A stretch of DNA of 64,000 nt from Parvularcula sp039822105 (GTDB taxonomy: Bacteria; Pseudomonadota; Alphaproteobacteria; Caulobacterales; Parvularculaceae). Numbering within the stretch: position 1 is the stretch's first letter; each line of letters begins with the position of its first letter. Location: contig JBCBMW010000009.1 of the NCBI GenBank assembly GCA_039822105.1, forward strand, positions 62,001 through 126,000, read 5' to 3'. The position numbers and the translations under genes were made by a program. This document shows, piece after piece, positions 8,351 to 17,034 of the stretch. Below the pieces are notes generated by a model, which saw nothing but the letters and a program-made list of their open reading frames with translations, did no database searches and was not told where the DNA came from.

Positions 8351-10744
8351 TCAGTCCCAACAATGCCAGCAGTCCTCCCCAATGGGGCTGCCGGGCGGGG
8401 TGCTGGGGCCTTTGGGCTCTGGCGCGGCCGCGGGTGCTGGGCGGTCGAGATGGGTGCGGAGCTGACTGGCCAGCAGGGATGTGTGGCCAGGCTCTCGGGC
8501 GAGGTCGATGACCAAAGCATCCATCTTGGTGCGGAGGGCGGACCTCACAGCAAGGGAGGCGCTTGGCTGATCCGCTTCGATCATCGCCGCGACTGTGCGC
8601 GATTGGACGGCGGCGGCGATGGCTTCGTCTCGTTCAGATGACGTGTCCGGATCAAAGATGACCTCCGTGATGGCATCGAGGACATCTTCAAGCGCGGGGG
8701 CTGTCCGTCGGCCATAGCGGATCTCGTTTTGCGCGAGCCGCTCAAGCCGCGCGGGCGCAAAGAGCGTGCCGAGCGAGATATCAGCGGCAGTCTCGACCGC
8801 ACTCATCAGATCAAAGATGGCATCGGTGCTGCTCTCAAACTCTTCACGGCTGATGTATTGGAAGTCATCGGATCGCGGTGTCAGCACAGAGAGGATGCTC
8901 TCCGGCATATCAAGCGCCTCCGGGCTCAGGGTGCTGAGGACTTCGGCGAGCGCTGCCATCTGATCGGCCCTTGGCGCCATCGTAACTGCTGGCTCATCTT
9001 CGCCGATGACAGCGTACTGATAGGACATGCCGCCAATGACCTTTGCTGCAGCAGCCGTCTGATAGCGGTGGTAGAGATAGATTGGGACCAGGACCTCGCG
9101 GAGGCGCGAGGCTGGCATGCCCTTGGCGGCGGCGTCGGTGCCGAAGCTCTGGAGAGCAACGCTCCGGACACGCATGACATTAGCAAGCTCCTCCACCGGA
9201 TCGTCGCCATTGTCCCAGACGGCGCCGCGGATATGCGCCGTGCCGACACCGCGGCCTTCGGGGTCTTCGATAAGGTAGAGCCCGTCCGCAAAGGCGTCGC
9301 GGACGACCGCATCGCCTTCTGCCGGGTCGCCGTAGAGCCATTTCACCGTCGCCACGTCCCAGGCGCCGAGGCCCACATCATAGGCTTTGGAGAAGTCGAG
9401 CTTGCCCCGGCGCTCAATCACCCAAGGGGCGGGGTAGTCCATGACCGATGCCCGGCCAGCGGCGGAGGCGGCAAAGTTGTGGCCAAAGCCGATGGCGTGG
9501 CCGACCTCATGTGCCGAGAGCTGACGAATGCGTGCGAGGGCCAACTCCACCGGGTCGTCAGCTTCCCCCGTCCCGGTCTTGGAGGTGCCGGCGAGACCTT
9601 CAAAGATCATCCGGTCCTGCCGCACCCGCTGGGAGCCGAGGATCACGTGACCTTTGATCATCTCACCGGTGCGGGGATCACGGATGTTCCCGCCATAGGA
9701 CCAGCCGCGGGTCTGCCGGTGCACCCACTGGATGACGCTGTAGCGAACATCGAGGGGGTGGACGCCCTCGGGCATCACCTCGACCCGGTAGCCGCCTGGG
9801 AAGCCTGCGGCCTCAAAACCATCCGCCCACCACATGGCGCCTTCGATCAGGGCATCACGGATCGCTTCGGGCGCGCCAGAGTCGACATAGAAGATGATCG
9901 GTTTGACCACGCCTTGGCTTGGGTCCTCAGGATCTTTGAGTTCCAGCCGGTGACGCAGGGCCAGGCTGCGGGTGATGGAGCCTTCGAGCGGTGCCGAGAA
10001 ATCATAAATCGGCATGCTGATGGGCCCGATGCGCGGGTCGGCCAGGCGCGGCTCAAAACCGTCTTCTGGCAGGGCCACAAAACTGTGGTGCACACCGAGG
10101 GTCACAGCACCAGGATAAGGCGCAGTCATCGAGACCTCGTTGCCAGGGCCGCTCGACGTGAAGGTCATCTCCGTGTCCACCTCGGTGTTGAGGGGGAAGG
10201 TCAGGATGCCGCCCGGCGTGATCCGCGAGCGGTTGTCATCGAGGCTGAATTTATCGGCGTCGTCTTCAGTGAGATAGCCAGCGAGGCCCAGGAGATCAGA
10301 CGTCAGAAGCCCCGTGATGTCTGCGGTCACCCGATCATCGGTCCGTTTGATCACGTCGGTCGCGAAGATAATCGACCGGCCAAAGCTCTGCGCCACAGCG
10401 CGTTTTTCCAGAGGGTTGTCAGCGCTGGCGCGGTAGGTGTGGTTCTCGACCTCTGCTGTCACCCGGCCGCCAGACACGCGGAAGAGAACGATCTCGCCAT
10501 TGCTGCCCCAGCCGCGATCAAGGCCGATGGGGTTGGAGCCAAGGCCGCTCGTCAGCCGCATGGCGTGGATCAGGCGCAGGCTCACCCCGTCCTCATCCGG
10601 CGCGGGCAGGGTCGCGATCAGCCTGCCCTCCTCATCGAACTTTAGGGGCAGAAGAACGTTCTCGTGCGTCTCATGATCGGGGTGCGCGAGCGCGCTTCCC
10701 ACCATGAAGCATGCCAAAAAAGCCAACCAAAACCTGCGGATCAT
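8351..10744 (-). CDS. Exported zinc metalloprotease (DUF4953/DUF5117-type metzincin)
   Basis: A 797-aa protein with a signal peptide (MIRRFWLAFLACFMVGSALA) and a mature N-terminus starting HPDHETH. The zinc site HEVGHAIGFGH (H412, E413, H416, H422) and the following SVMDYP Met-turn mark a metzincin. The flanking sequence fits the large zinc-dependent metalloproteases with DUF5117 and DUF4953 regions, whose substrates are largely unknown. The ATG at 10744 has a good GGGAGA ribosome-binding site; 34 upstream in-frame codons are discarded. It sits between trpB and trpA on the same strand, so trpA may be read from its transcript. Confidence 0.88.
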   Translation of the reverse strand: MIRRFWLAFLACFMVGSALAHPDHETHENVLLPLKFDEEGRLIATLPAPDEDGVSLRLIHAMRLTSGLGSNPIGLDRGWGSNGEIVLFRVSGGRVTAEVENHTYRASADNPLEKRAVAQSFGRSIIFATDVIKRTDDRVTADITGLLTSDLLGLAGYLTEDDADKFSLDDNRSRITPGGILTFPLNTEVDTEMTFTSSGPGNEVSMTAPYPGAVTLGVHHSFVALPEDGFEPRLADPRIGPISMPIYDFSAPLEGSITRSLALRHRLELKDPEDPSQGVVKPIIFYVDSGAPEAIRDALIEGAMWWADGFEAAGFPGGYRVEVMPEGVHPLDVRYSVIQWVHRQTRGWSYGGNIRDPRTGEMIKGHVILGSQRVRQDRMIFEGLAGTSKTGTGEADDPVELALARIRQLSAHEVGHAIGFGHNFAASAAGRASVMDYPAPWVIERRGKLDFSKAYDVGLGAWDVATVKWLYGDPAEGDAVVRDAFADGLYLIEDPEGRGVGTAHIRGAVWDNGDDPVEELANVMRVRSVALQSFGTDAAAKGMPASRLREVLVPIYLYHRYQTAAAAKVIGGMSYQYAVIGEDEPAVTMAPRADQMAALAEVLSTLSPEALDMPESILSVLTPRSDDFQYISREEFESSTDAIFDLMSAVETAADISLGTLFAPARLERLAQNEIRYGRRTAPALEDVLDAITEVIFDPDTSSERDEAIAAAVQSRTVAAMIEADQPSASLAVRSALRTKMDALVIDLAREPGHTSLLASQLRTHLDRPAPAAAPEPKGPSTPPGSPIGEDCWHCWD

Positions 10745-10934
10745 CGATCTCTCCCGCCTTGAGATGAGAAAACGTAACGGCCCAAGCGTGATTGTCCATG
10801 CCGGGCTCCGGCGAGGTGAACGCTTGCTGGCTGCGGGGGCCGACAAAGTGATGGCGTCAATGGCTGTTATTGGTGGCGCCGCTTGGACAAATCGTGAGGC
10901 AGGCGACAGCGTTCAGTCCACAGAGGAGAGTATC

Positions 10935-11297
10935 ATGGTTTTCATGACCAAAGCCGCTTGGCTCATGTTGGCGCTGATCCACGCTGCGCCGGCGCTTGTC
11001 TTTTTTGCACCGGGAATGGTCCAGCGCCTCTACGGGGCGGACCCTTCTGGCGACTTAGGCGTTCTGCTCGTGCACCGCGGGGCCTTGTTCTTCGCTGTGC
11101 TTGTCGCTGCGCTGATGGCCATGGTTGATGCGCGGTCGGAGCGGTTGGCGAGCGTCGTGGCGGGCATCAGCATGATCGGCTTTTTGGTCGTTTACGCGCG
11201 CGCGGGGATGCCGGCGGGGCCATTGCGGAAGATCGCGATCACGGATGCCGTTGGACTGTTGCCGCTAGCGTTGGTTCTCGTGCGTGCATGGCGCTAA
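10935..11297 (+). CDS. Small four-helix membrane protein, unknown function
   Basis: A 120-aa hydrophobic protein with about four predicted membrane segments (starting AAWLMLALIHAAPALVFF). The ATG at 10935 has a GGAGA ribosome-binding site nearby; longer in-frame extensions are discarded. I do not recognise a family. It lies 9 bp before a GNAT gene and is probably co-transcribed with it. It diverges from the metalloprotease with 190 bp between starts. Confidence 0.7.
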   Translation: MVFMTKAAWLMLALIHAAPALVFFAPGMVQRLYGADPSGDLGVLLVHRGALFFAVLVAALMAMVDARSERLASVVAGISMIGFLVVYARAGMPAGPLRKIAITDAVGLLPLALVLVRAWR

Positions 11298-11306
11298 AGA
11301 TGAGTG

Positions 11307-11822
11307 ATGCTGGAGATCCGTCCCGAAACACATGGAGATGCTGAGGCCATCACCACACTGACCGAACGAGCTTTCGCGTCGATGCCCTACAGTGATGGTT
11401 CAGAGCCGCGCATCATTGCTGCTCTTCGCGCGGCGGGTGAGCTGACCTTGTCGCTGGTCGCGATCTCTGAGGGCAAGCTTTTGGGCCAGATCACATTCTC
11501 TCCCGTCACCGTTGATGGCTTGCATGATCAATGGTTCGGCTTGGGCCCGGTCTCTGTTGCGCCGGAACACCAGCGCAGTGGGGTCGGATCAGCGCTGATC
11601 AACGAGGGCCTCGCCCAGATGAAGTCAGCCGGGGCCAAGGGCATCGTTCTTGTGGGCGATCCCGCTTACTACGGACGGTTTGGTTTTGAGGGCGATGTCG
11701 GCCTCATCTATCCCGGGGTTGAAAGCCGATACGTTCAAGGGCTGACGATCGTTCCGCCTGAGCGGCAAGGCACGGTTCGCTACAGCGATGCGTTTGAGAA
11801 GGCGGCGCGGGGCGAGGCCTAG
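11307..11822 (+). CDS. GNAT-family N-acetyltransferase (YhbS-like)
   Basis: A 171-aa acetyltransferase. The acetyl-CoA binding segment VAPEHQRSGVGSALI is clear, followed by VLVGDPAYYGRFGF, typical of YhbS-like enzymes. The substrate cannot be read from sequence. A GTG sits immediately before the chosen ATG. The last four bases (CTAG) are shared with the end of trpB on the other strand. Confidence 0.88.
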   Translation: MLEIRPETHGDAEAITTLTERAFASMPYSDGSEPRIIAALRAAGELTLSLVAISEGKLLGQITFSPVTVDGLHDQWFGLGPVSVAPEHQRSGVGSALINEGLAQMKSAGAKGIVLVGDPAYYGRFGFEGDVGLIYPGVESRYVQGLTIVPPERQGTVRYSDAFEKAARGEA

Positions 11823-13066
11823 ACCTCCACCCCCAAAGCATCGGCCACCGTGAAGACATCCTTGTCGCCGCGGCCGCACATGTTGAGGAGGAGGATCTCT
11901 TCGCGGTCCATCTCCCCAGCAACCTCGAGCGCACGGGCGAGGGCGTGGCTAGGCTCTAGTGCCGGGATGATGCCTTCCTTCCGGGCACAGAGCTGAAAGG
12001 CTTCGAGCGCTTCGGTGTCCGTGGCGGACAGGTACTCGACCCGGCCGGTTTCGTGCAGGAATGCGTGCTCTGGCCCGATGCCAGGATAGTCGAGGCCTGC
12101 TGAAATCGAGTGGGCGTCGTCGATTTGTCCGTGCTCGTCTTGCAGTAGATAAGTGTTGTTGCCGTGGAGCACGCCCGGTTTTCCGCCCGTAAGGCTTGCT
12201 GCGTGCTCGCCAGAGTCGAGCCCCTTACCAGCAGCCTCGACACCGATGAGACGGACAGACGTGTCATCAAGGAAGGGGTGGAACAGGCCGATGGCGTTCG
12301 ATCCGCCGCCGATGCAGGCCATGGCGACGTCGGGAAGGCGGCCTTCCGCCTCCACCATCTGCGCCTTGGCTTCTTCTCCGATCACGGACTGAAAATCGCG
12401 CACCATCATCGGGTACGGGTGCGGGCCCGCAGCGGTACCGATGACGTAGAACGTGTCCGCGACATTGGTGACCCAGTCGCGGAGCGCGTCGTTCATCGCA
12501 TCTTTCAACGTGCCTTTGCCGCTCGTCACGGGCACGATCTCCGCGCCGAGGAGTTTCATGCGGAAGACATTGGGCTTTTGCCGCTCGACATCAGCCGCGC
12601 CCATATAGACGACACAAGGCAGGCCCATCAGAGCACAGACGGTGGCTGTCGCGACGCCGTGCTGACCGGCGCCCGTTTCCGCAATGATCCGGGTCCGGCC
12701 CATACGTTTGGCGAGCAGCACTTGGCCAACGCAGTTGTTGATCTTGTGCGCGCCGGTGTGGTTCAGCTCATCGCGCTTCAAATAGATCTTCGCGCCTTTG
12801 CCTGGCTCGGCGCTCTCACGCACATGCTCGGTCAACCGGCCCGCGAAGGTGAGGGGAGAGGGGCGACCAACATAGGTTTTGAGGAGATGATCAAGCTCCT
12901 CTTGAAAGCTTGGGTCCGCCTTGGCGGCGGCATATTGCTGGTTGAGCTCAAGCACCAGCGGCATCAGCGTTTCGGCCACATACCGGCCGCCAAACGCGCC
13001 AAAACGCCCCTCGTCATCAGGGCCAAGGCGGTAGCTGTTGAGCGACTGGCGTGCGTCGTCTGGCAT
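11819..13066 (-). CDS. trpB: Tryptophan synthase beta subunit
   Basis: PLP enzyme joining indole and serine to make tryptophan. The PLP lysine is in HTGAHKINN, the catalytic glutamate in AETGAGQHGVA, and the phosphate loop in GGGSNAIG. Length is 415 aa. The ATG at 13066 has a strong GGAG site; a 52-codon upstream in-frame extension is not conserved-looking and is discarded. It is now isolated from trpF by four genes and from trpA by three. Confidence 0.96.
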   Translation of the reverse strand: MPDDARQSLNSYRLGPDDEGRFGAFGGRYVAETLMPLVLELNQQYAAAKADPSFQEELDHLLKTYVGRPSPLTFAGRLTEHVRESAEPGKGAKIYLKRDELNHTGAHKINNCVGQVLLAKRMGRTRIIAETGAGQHGVATATVCALMGLPCVVYMGAADVERQKPNVFRMKLLGAEIVPVTSGKGTLKDAMNDALRDWVTNVADTFYVIGTAAGPHPYPMMVRDFQSVIGEEAKAQMVEAEGRLPDVAMACIGGGSNAIGLFHPFLDDTSVRLIGVEAAGKGLDSGEHAASLTGGKPGVLHGNNTYLLQDEHGQIDDAHSISAGLDYPGIGPEHAFLHETGRVEYLSATDTEALEAFQLCARKEGIIPALEPSHALARALEVAGEMDREEILLLNMCGRGDKDVFTVADALGVEV

Positions 13067-13200
13067 GGTCAAAACTCCTCGAAGGGCGCCGCCTAGCAGG
13101 CAGACGACCTGCTGACCATGCGGCAGAGCCATTCGGGTCGAGACAACGCCCGCCGCTGTGCTATCGGTGATGTTCGCCGCAGAAGACGTGGACGGATGCC

Positions 13201-13602
13201 ATGGCCCAATATTTGTCAGCACTCGCGCTTGTCGTTCCCGATTATGATGAGGCGCTAGCCTTCTATGTGGGGGCGCTCGGCTTCACCCTGACGGAGGACA
13301 CGCAGCTCAGCGAGACTAAGCGCTGGGTGAGGGTCACACCGCCTGGTGCGAAGGAGACCTCGCTCCTACTCGCCAAAGCGTCGGGGCCAGAGCAGGAGGC
13401 CGCGATCGGCAACCAGACCGGTGGCCGGATCTTTCTTTTTCTGGAAACGGACGATTTTGATCGCGACTACGCGCGTTACAAGGCGGCGGGCGTCGCCTTC
13501 ACCGAGGAGCCGCGGCACGAAGCGTTCGGCAAGGTCGTTGTCTTTTGTGATCCTTACGGAAACAAATGGGACCTTATTGAGCGCAAACGGGATGGAGGCT
13601 GA
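13201..13602 (+). CDS. VOC-family (glyoxalase/dioxygenase fold) protein
   Basis: A 133-aa protein with two beta-alpha-beta-beta-beta modules. The first is DYDEALAFYVGALGF; the second ends FCDPYGNKWDLIE, with a metal-ligand-type glutamate. Such proteins include glyoxalases, fosfomycin/bleomycin resistance proteins and dioxygenases; the substrate is unknown. It is divergent from trpB and runs 8 bp into the next GNAT gene. Confidence 0.85.
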   Translation: MAQYLSALALVVPDYDEALAFYVGALGFTLTEDTQLSETKRWVRVTPPGAKETSLLLAKASGPEQEAAIGNQTGGRIFLFLETDDFDRDYARYKAAGVAFTEEPRHEAFGKVVVFCDPYGNKWDLIERKRDGG

Positions 13603-13610
13603 GGGGGGTG

Positions 13611-14054
13611 ATGGCAGATAAAGTGATTGAGCCTTACGCGGACCGCTACCGCGAAGCGGCGCTTCGCCTCTTTGACGCCAACGCGCCGGCATTCTTCCAC
13701 CCGGGCGAGCGGGGTGTGTTTGAGGATTTCCTTGGCGAGAAGGCTTCGATTTACCGTGTCGTGATGATCGATGATGCTGTCCTGGGCGCCTTTGGCCTCG
13801 GTGAGGAGGGGCCCGGGCGTGGGCGGATTGTGTGGTTCATGGCTGATCCTGCGCGGCACGGCGAAGGTTTGGGCCGCTTCATGATCGAGGCTATTCGCGC
13901 AGAGGCTGAAAAGCGCGATGTTCGGACGATTGATATCTCAGCCAGTCACCTCAGCGAAGATTTCTATCTCCACTTTGGCGCCACCACGATCAGTCGCACG
14001 GATCACGGATGGGGGCAAGATATGCACCGTGTGGATATGATCTGGGAGATCTAA
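13611..14054 (+). CDS. GNAT-family N-acetyltransferase
   Basis: 147 aa with acetyl-CoA binding motif DPARHGEGLGRFMI and a C-terminal DFYLHFGA segment. It lies 8 bp downstream of the VOC gene with G-rich sequence serving as ribosome-binding site; a GTG overlaps just upstream at 13608. Its stop shares CTAA with the oppositely oriented GNAT gene. Substrate unknown. Confidence 0.82.
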   Translation: MADKVIEPYADRYREAALRLFDANAPAFFHPGERGVFEDFLGEKASIYRVVMIDDAVLGAFGLGEEGPGRGRIVWFMADPARHGEGLGRFMIEAIRAEAEKRDVRTIDISASHLSEDFYLHFGATTISRTDHGWGQDMHRVDMIWEI

Positions 14055-14533
14055 AGCTCACGGTAGAGAATGTGGGCATTGACGAAGCCATGCGTGGGAT
14101 GGCGAAAGCCGTTAGGGATCTGGCCAATCTCTCGAAACCCGAGCGTCGGCCAAAGCTTGAGTGCTGCTGCGTTGGTTCCGACGACAAAGTTGAATTGCAT
14201 CGCGCGGTAGCCGCGCTCTTTCGCGGTTTTAAGGGAGTGCTCTCCCATGCGCCGAGCGAGCCCCTGGCCCCGGGCATCGGGATGAACGACGTAGCCGCAA
14301 TTGCAGACATGGTCGCCGCCGCCGAGTTTGTTGGTTCGCATATAGTACGTACCTAGAATATTGTTGCCGTCGGCCGCGACATGGGTAGTCATATCCTCAC
14401 CCAGCCAATAGGCGAGCGCCTGTTTCCGGCTCCAGTCATGCGGAAGGGAGTAGGTATCCCCCGCACGGATCATCGGCTCGAGCGTGGACCAGATCCCGTC
14501 TTCGTCGCCCGGCTGGGCTATGCGGATGATCAT
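14051..14533 (-). CDS. GNAT-family N-acetyltransferase
   Basis: 160 aa, full GNAT domain: HPDARGQGLARRMGEHSL binds acetyl-CoA and NAAALKLWPTLGFREIG is the usual C-terminal strand-helix. The ATG at 14533 begins MIIRIAQPGDEDGIW, a typical GNAT opening; 11 upstream codons are dropped. It converges with another GNAT gene, overlapping by 4 bp, although the two are clearly different proteins. Confidence 0.86.
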   Translation of the reverse strand: MIIRIAQPGDEDGIWSTLEPMIRAGDTYSLPHDWSRKQALAYWLGEDMTTHVAADGNNILGTYYMRTNKLGGGDHVCNCGYVVHPDARGQGLARRMGEHSLKTAKERGYRAMQFNFVVGTNAAALKLWPTLGFREIGQIPNGFRHPTHGFVNAHILYREL

Positions 14534-14587
14534 TGTTCGCCGTCCTTCTCTGCCGTACCCTTGCAATCAAGGGGAGTGAGTGCAGCG

Positions 14588-15340
14588 ATGACGCGTACAG
14601 GACTGAAGCCGGCTGGTGATAGCTTTTTCTTCGCTATGGCCTTGGTCTCATTGGGTGTTGGCCTTTTGGGTTTCGGCTCAAGCTTTATCGCTGGGGTCAT
14701 GGGCGGGATGGGTGAGGTGCCGCTGCGGCTTCACATCCACGGCGCGATTTTGATGGCGTGGCTTATCCTCCTCGCGGTGCAGGCCGGTTTGATCACGTAT
14801 GGCAACCGTCAAACGCACCGGATCCTGGGTAGGGTCGGATTTGCCTGGTTTGTCCTGGTGCTGATGTCGGCGGCCTCGCTGTCCATCAACAGCTTGGTGA
14901 AGCCGGTGCCGCCGGTGATCGATACGTTCATCCTCCAGATCTTTTTCATTCAGCTGACGGACCTGACGATCGCCGTTGTGTTGATGACGTTGGCTCTCTT
15001 GGATCTGCGGTCTGATACCCAAGGGCATAGGCGATACATCCTCATGACGACGCTGGCGCTTTTGGGGGCCGCGGTGGCGAGGATGCCTTGGTTGCCCGGC
15101 ATGGTGTTTGAACCGACTGGCCCGGTCGGTCCTCTGCACGTCTGGCACAGCCTCTTGTTTGTGCCGTTTGTGCTCTATGATTTGCGAACACTTGGGCGTT
15201 TGCACCGGTCCACAGTGATCGGACTGTCACTGATCGGCTTTTTCAAGCTGGCGTCGTTTTGGGCGTGGCATTCAGAAGGGTGGCTGGCGATCGCGCGCGG
15301 GATTGAGGCGTTCTTCGCCCCGTGGTGGCCGGTGCACTGA
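14588..15340 (+). CDS. Multi-pass membrane protein, unknown function
   Basis: A 250-aa protein with about seven hydrophobic segments and conserved-looking histidines in LHIHGAILMAW and GRHRRY-like loops. The ATG at 14588 follows GGGAG; a longer in-frame extension overlaps the GNAT gene and is discarded. It resembles uncharacterised DUF2306-like or heme-type membrane proteins, but I cannot assign it. It ends 3 bp before the trpF stop. Confidence 0.75.
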   Translation: MTRTGLKPAGDSFFFAMALVSLGVGLLGFGSSFIAGVMGGMGEVPLRLHIHGAILMAWLILLAVQAGLITYGNRQTHRILGRVGFAWFVLVLMSAASLSINSLVKPVPPVIDTFILQIFFIQLTDLTIAVVLMTLALLDLRSDTQGHRRYILMTTLALLGAAVARMPWLPGMVFEPTGPVGPLHVWHSLLFVPFVLYDLRTLGRLHRSTVIGLSLIGFFKLASFWAWHSEGWLAIARGIEAFFAPWWPVH

Positions 15341-15343
15341 CGC

Positions 15344-16003
15344 CTAGGCCCAGGCCGCGCGTGCGGCATCGACGAAGGCTTGGATCAGTCCTTTGTCTTT
15401 GACGCCGCGCTCACGTTCCACGCCAGAGGAGACATCGACACCGGCAAATGCGGTGTGCTGACCTGCAATCCTGATGGCATCTGCGACATTGTCCGGGGAT
15501 AGACCTCCCGCGAGAAGGAAGTGGCGATCGCCCGCGTATCCTTCGAGGGCGGACCAATCAAAAGCGACGCCGTGTCCGCCGGTTTGCGCGTCGCCTTTGG
15601 GCGGCTTCGCGTCAAAGAGAAGCGCTGAGCCCGAGCGGGCATCGGCCGCTTTCGCTTCCTCTGCTGTGGCGATGGGGACAGCGCGGAGGACGGGCAGGCC
15701 GATCTCTTTCTCGACCCGCTCGGCGAACGCGTCGTCCTCGCCGCCGTGGAGTTGGATCCGGTCAAGGCCGACGGCGCTGTGGGTGGCGGCGATCTCTTCA
15801 AACCCATTGTCGGAAAAAAGGCCGACCACCTCGGCGTTGCCGAAAAGGATGTCGCGCACCTTATGCGCCTCGCGCAGGTTGACCCGCCGCGGGCTGGCTT
15901 GGGCAAAAACGAGGCCGCCGAGCTGTGCGCCCGCGTCGACCGCGGCCATCGCATCGTCCGGGGTGCGCAGACCACAAATCTTGATGAGGAGCGGGCGGCT
16001 CAC
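15344..16003 (-). CDS. trpF: Phosphoribosylanthranilate isomerase
   Basis: Amadori isomerase of tryptophan synthesis (PRA to CdRP). The catalytic cysteine is in IKICGLRTP, the catalytic aspartate in FAGVDVSSGVE, and LLAGGLSPDNV forms the phosphate-binding loop. Length is 219 aa. It overlaps the end of lapA by 4 bp, the usual ihfB-lapA-trpF order in alphaproteobacteria. Confidence 0.95.
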   Translation of the reverse strand: MSRPLLIKICGLRTPDDAMAAVDAGAQLGGLVFAQASPRRVNLREAHKVRDILFGNAEVVGLFSDNGFEEIAATHSAVGLDRIQLHGGEDDAFAERVEKEIGLPVLRAVPIATAEEAKAADARSGSALLFDAKPPKGDAQTGGHGVAFDWSALEGYAGDRHFLLAGGLSPDNVADAIRIAGQHTAFAGVDVSSGVERERGVKDKGLIQAFVDAARAAWA

Positions 16004-16344
16004 GACCTCAGGGCAGGCAGCCGCGTTGCGGCCGAAGCGGTCTTCACCGAGGCGTCGTTCGCCAGGTCCACCTCACGCTCAAGCTCCCGCACTTTCTTCT
16101 GCCGCTCTGCGGCCCGCTGGCGGAGCCCACTGTTGGAGAGCCACATGCCGAGAGCGCCGAGGACATAGCCGATCAGAAGCGAGCCAGCAGGCGCTGCCCA
16201 AAGGGGCGCTGAAAAGCTGAACGCGGGATCGGTGGTGTTGAACGGATCAAAGCTGATCGTCACGGTCTGGCGGTTGGCCACCAAGAAGGCGACCAGCACA
16301 ATGCCGAACACGAAAAGAACGGAAGTCGTCAGAAAACGTCGCAT
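16000..16344 (-). CDS. LapA-family (DUF1049) inner-membrane protein
   Basis: 114 aa with two membrane segments (TTSVLFVFGIVLVAFLVANR and PLWAAPAGSLLIGYVLGALG) and a charged, helical C-terminal tail with heptad-like spacing (RQRAAERQKKVRELEREVDL). This matches the lipopolysaccharide-assembly LapA/YciS family, whose E. coli member acts with LapB to control LpxC. It is translationally coupled to trpF and downstream of ihfB. Confidence 0.85.
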   Translation of the reverse strand: MRRFLTTSVLFVFGIVLVAFLVANRQTVTISFDPFNTTDPAFSFSAPLWAAPAGSLLIGYVLGALGMWLSNSGLRQRAAERQKKVRELEREVDLANDASVKTASAATRLPALRS

Positions 16345-16389
16345 GACCCTGTCATGCCGCGGCTCGCGTCCCTTGGAAAGAGGGAGGCT

Positions 16390-16719
16390 TTAGCCAGCGC
16401 GCGCGACTTTTCGCGGCGCACTGTCTTCGGTGTCGTCGACACCGCCATTGATGCGCTCACGAATTTCTTTGCCCGCCTTGAAGAACGGCGCCCACTTTTC
16501 TTCGACCTCAACAGCCTCGCCGGTCCGTGGGTTGCGGCCTGTGCGCGCCTCACGATGACGGACAGAGAAGGCGCCGAAGCCGCGCAGCTCCACCCGGTCG
16601 CCTTCGGCCAGGGCATCAGTGATCTCGTCGAACACCACATTCACCATCCGTTCGACGTCCTTCGCGAACAGATGTGGGTTCTCCTCAGCCAGAATTTGGA
16701 TGAGTTCCGACTTGATCAT
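16390..16719 (-). CDS. ihfB: Integration host factor beta subunit
   Basis: HU/IHF-family DNA-bending protein of 109 aa. The DNA-binding arm carries RNPRTGEAVEVEEKWAPFFKAGKEIRERI and the N-terminal dimerisation helices are typical. The short acidic-then-basic tail is slightly longer than in E. coli. The ATG at 16719 has AAAGGGGA upstream. It heads the ihfB-lapA-trpF block. Confidence 0.93.
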   Translation of the reverse strand: MIKSELIQILAEENPHLFAKDVERMVNVVFDEITDALAEGDRVELRGFGAFSVRHREARTGRNPRTGEAVEVEEKWAPFFKAGKEIRERINGGVDDTEDSAPRKVARAG

Positions 16720-17034
16720 ACCAGTCCCCTTTCAATCCCCCGAGCGAACGCCCCACGCCGCTCGACGCCTCTATCTTTAACGTTTGTCAAGGTTAACCGA
16801 ACCACGCGCCGCGGGCATCGTCAATGGAAAATGACAACTCTGTGTCGCTTTCACACGTCACATTTTTTTGATGTTTTTCATGAGATTGGATGAAAATTGC
16901 CGAGCGTTTCGCCTACGGTCCGCTCTCTTTTCGCGCCATGATTGCATCTGGGTCTCACCAAGGCGCTGGCGCCTTTTGCTTGGTCATCCGCAATTTCGCG
17001 TTAGGAGGTATCAAATCAGCCCAGGAGGAATGGC
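16720..17034. other. Divergent intergenic region between ihfB and a TonB receptor
   Basis: 315 bp with no convincing gene. It is AT-richer than its surroundings and must hold promoters in both directions. On the minus strand a TTGACA hexamer lies about 65 bp upstream of ihfB, next to the 8-bp palindrome GGTTAACC. On the plus side there is a run of T and an inverted repeat (see 16875-16896). I could not place a confident -10 box. Confidence 0.5.
16875..16896. promoter_or_regulatory. Perfect inverted repeat, possible operator of the TonB receptor
   Basis: TTTTCAT, 8 bases, then ATGAAAA: a perfect 7-bp inverted repeat lying 138 bp upstream of the receptor start. The shape would suit a dimeric regulator. 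It does not clearly match a Fur, Irr or RirA consensus, so the regulator is unknown. Confidence 0.35.

Noticed and set aside
8729..10645. 638-codon open frame antisense to the metalloprotease
   Set aside because: The opposite strand encodes a clear metzincin with signal peptide and HExxHxxGxxH. The antisense product is low-complexity and shows no family motif.
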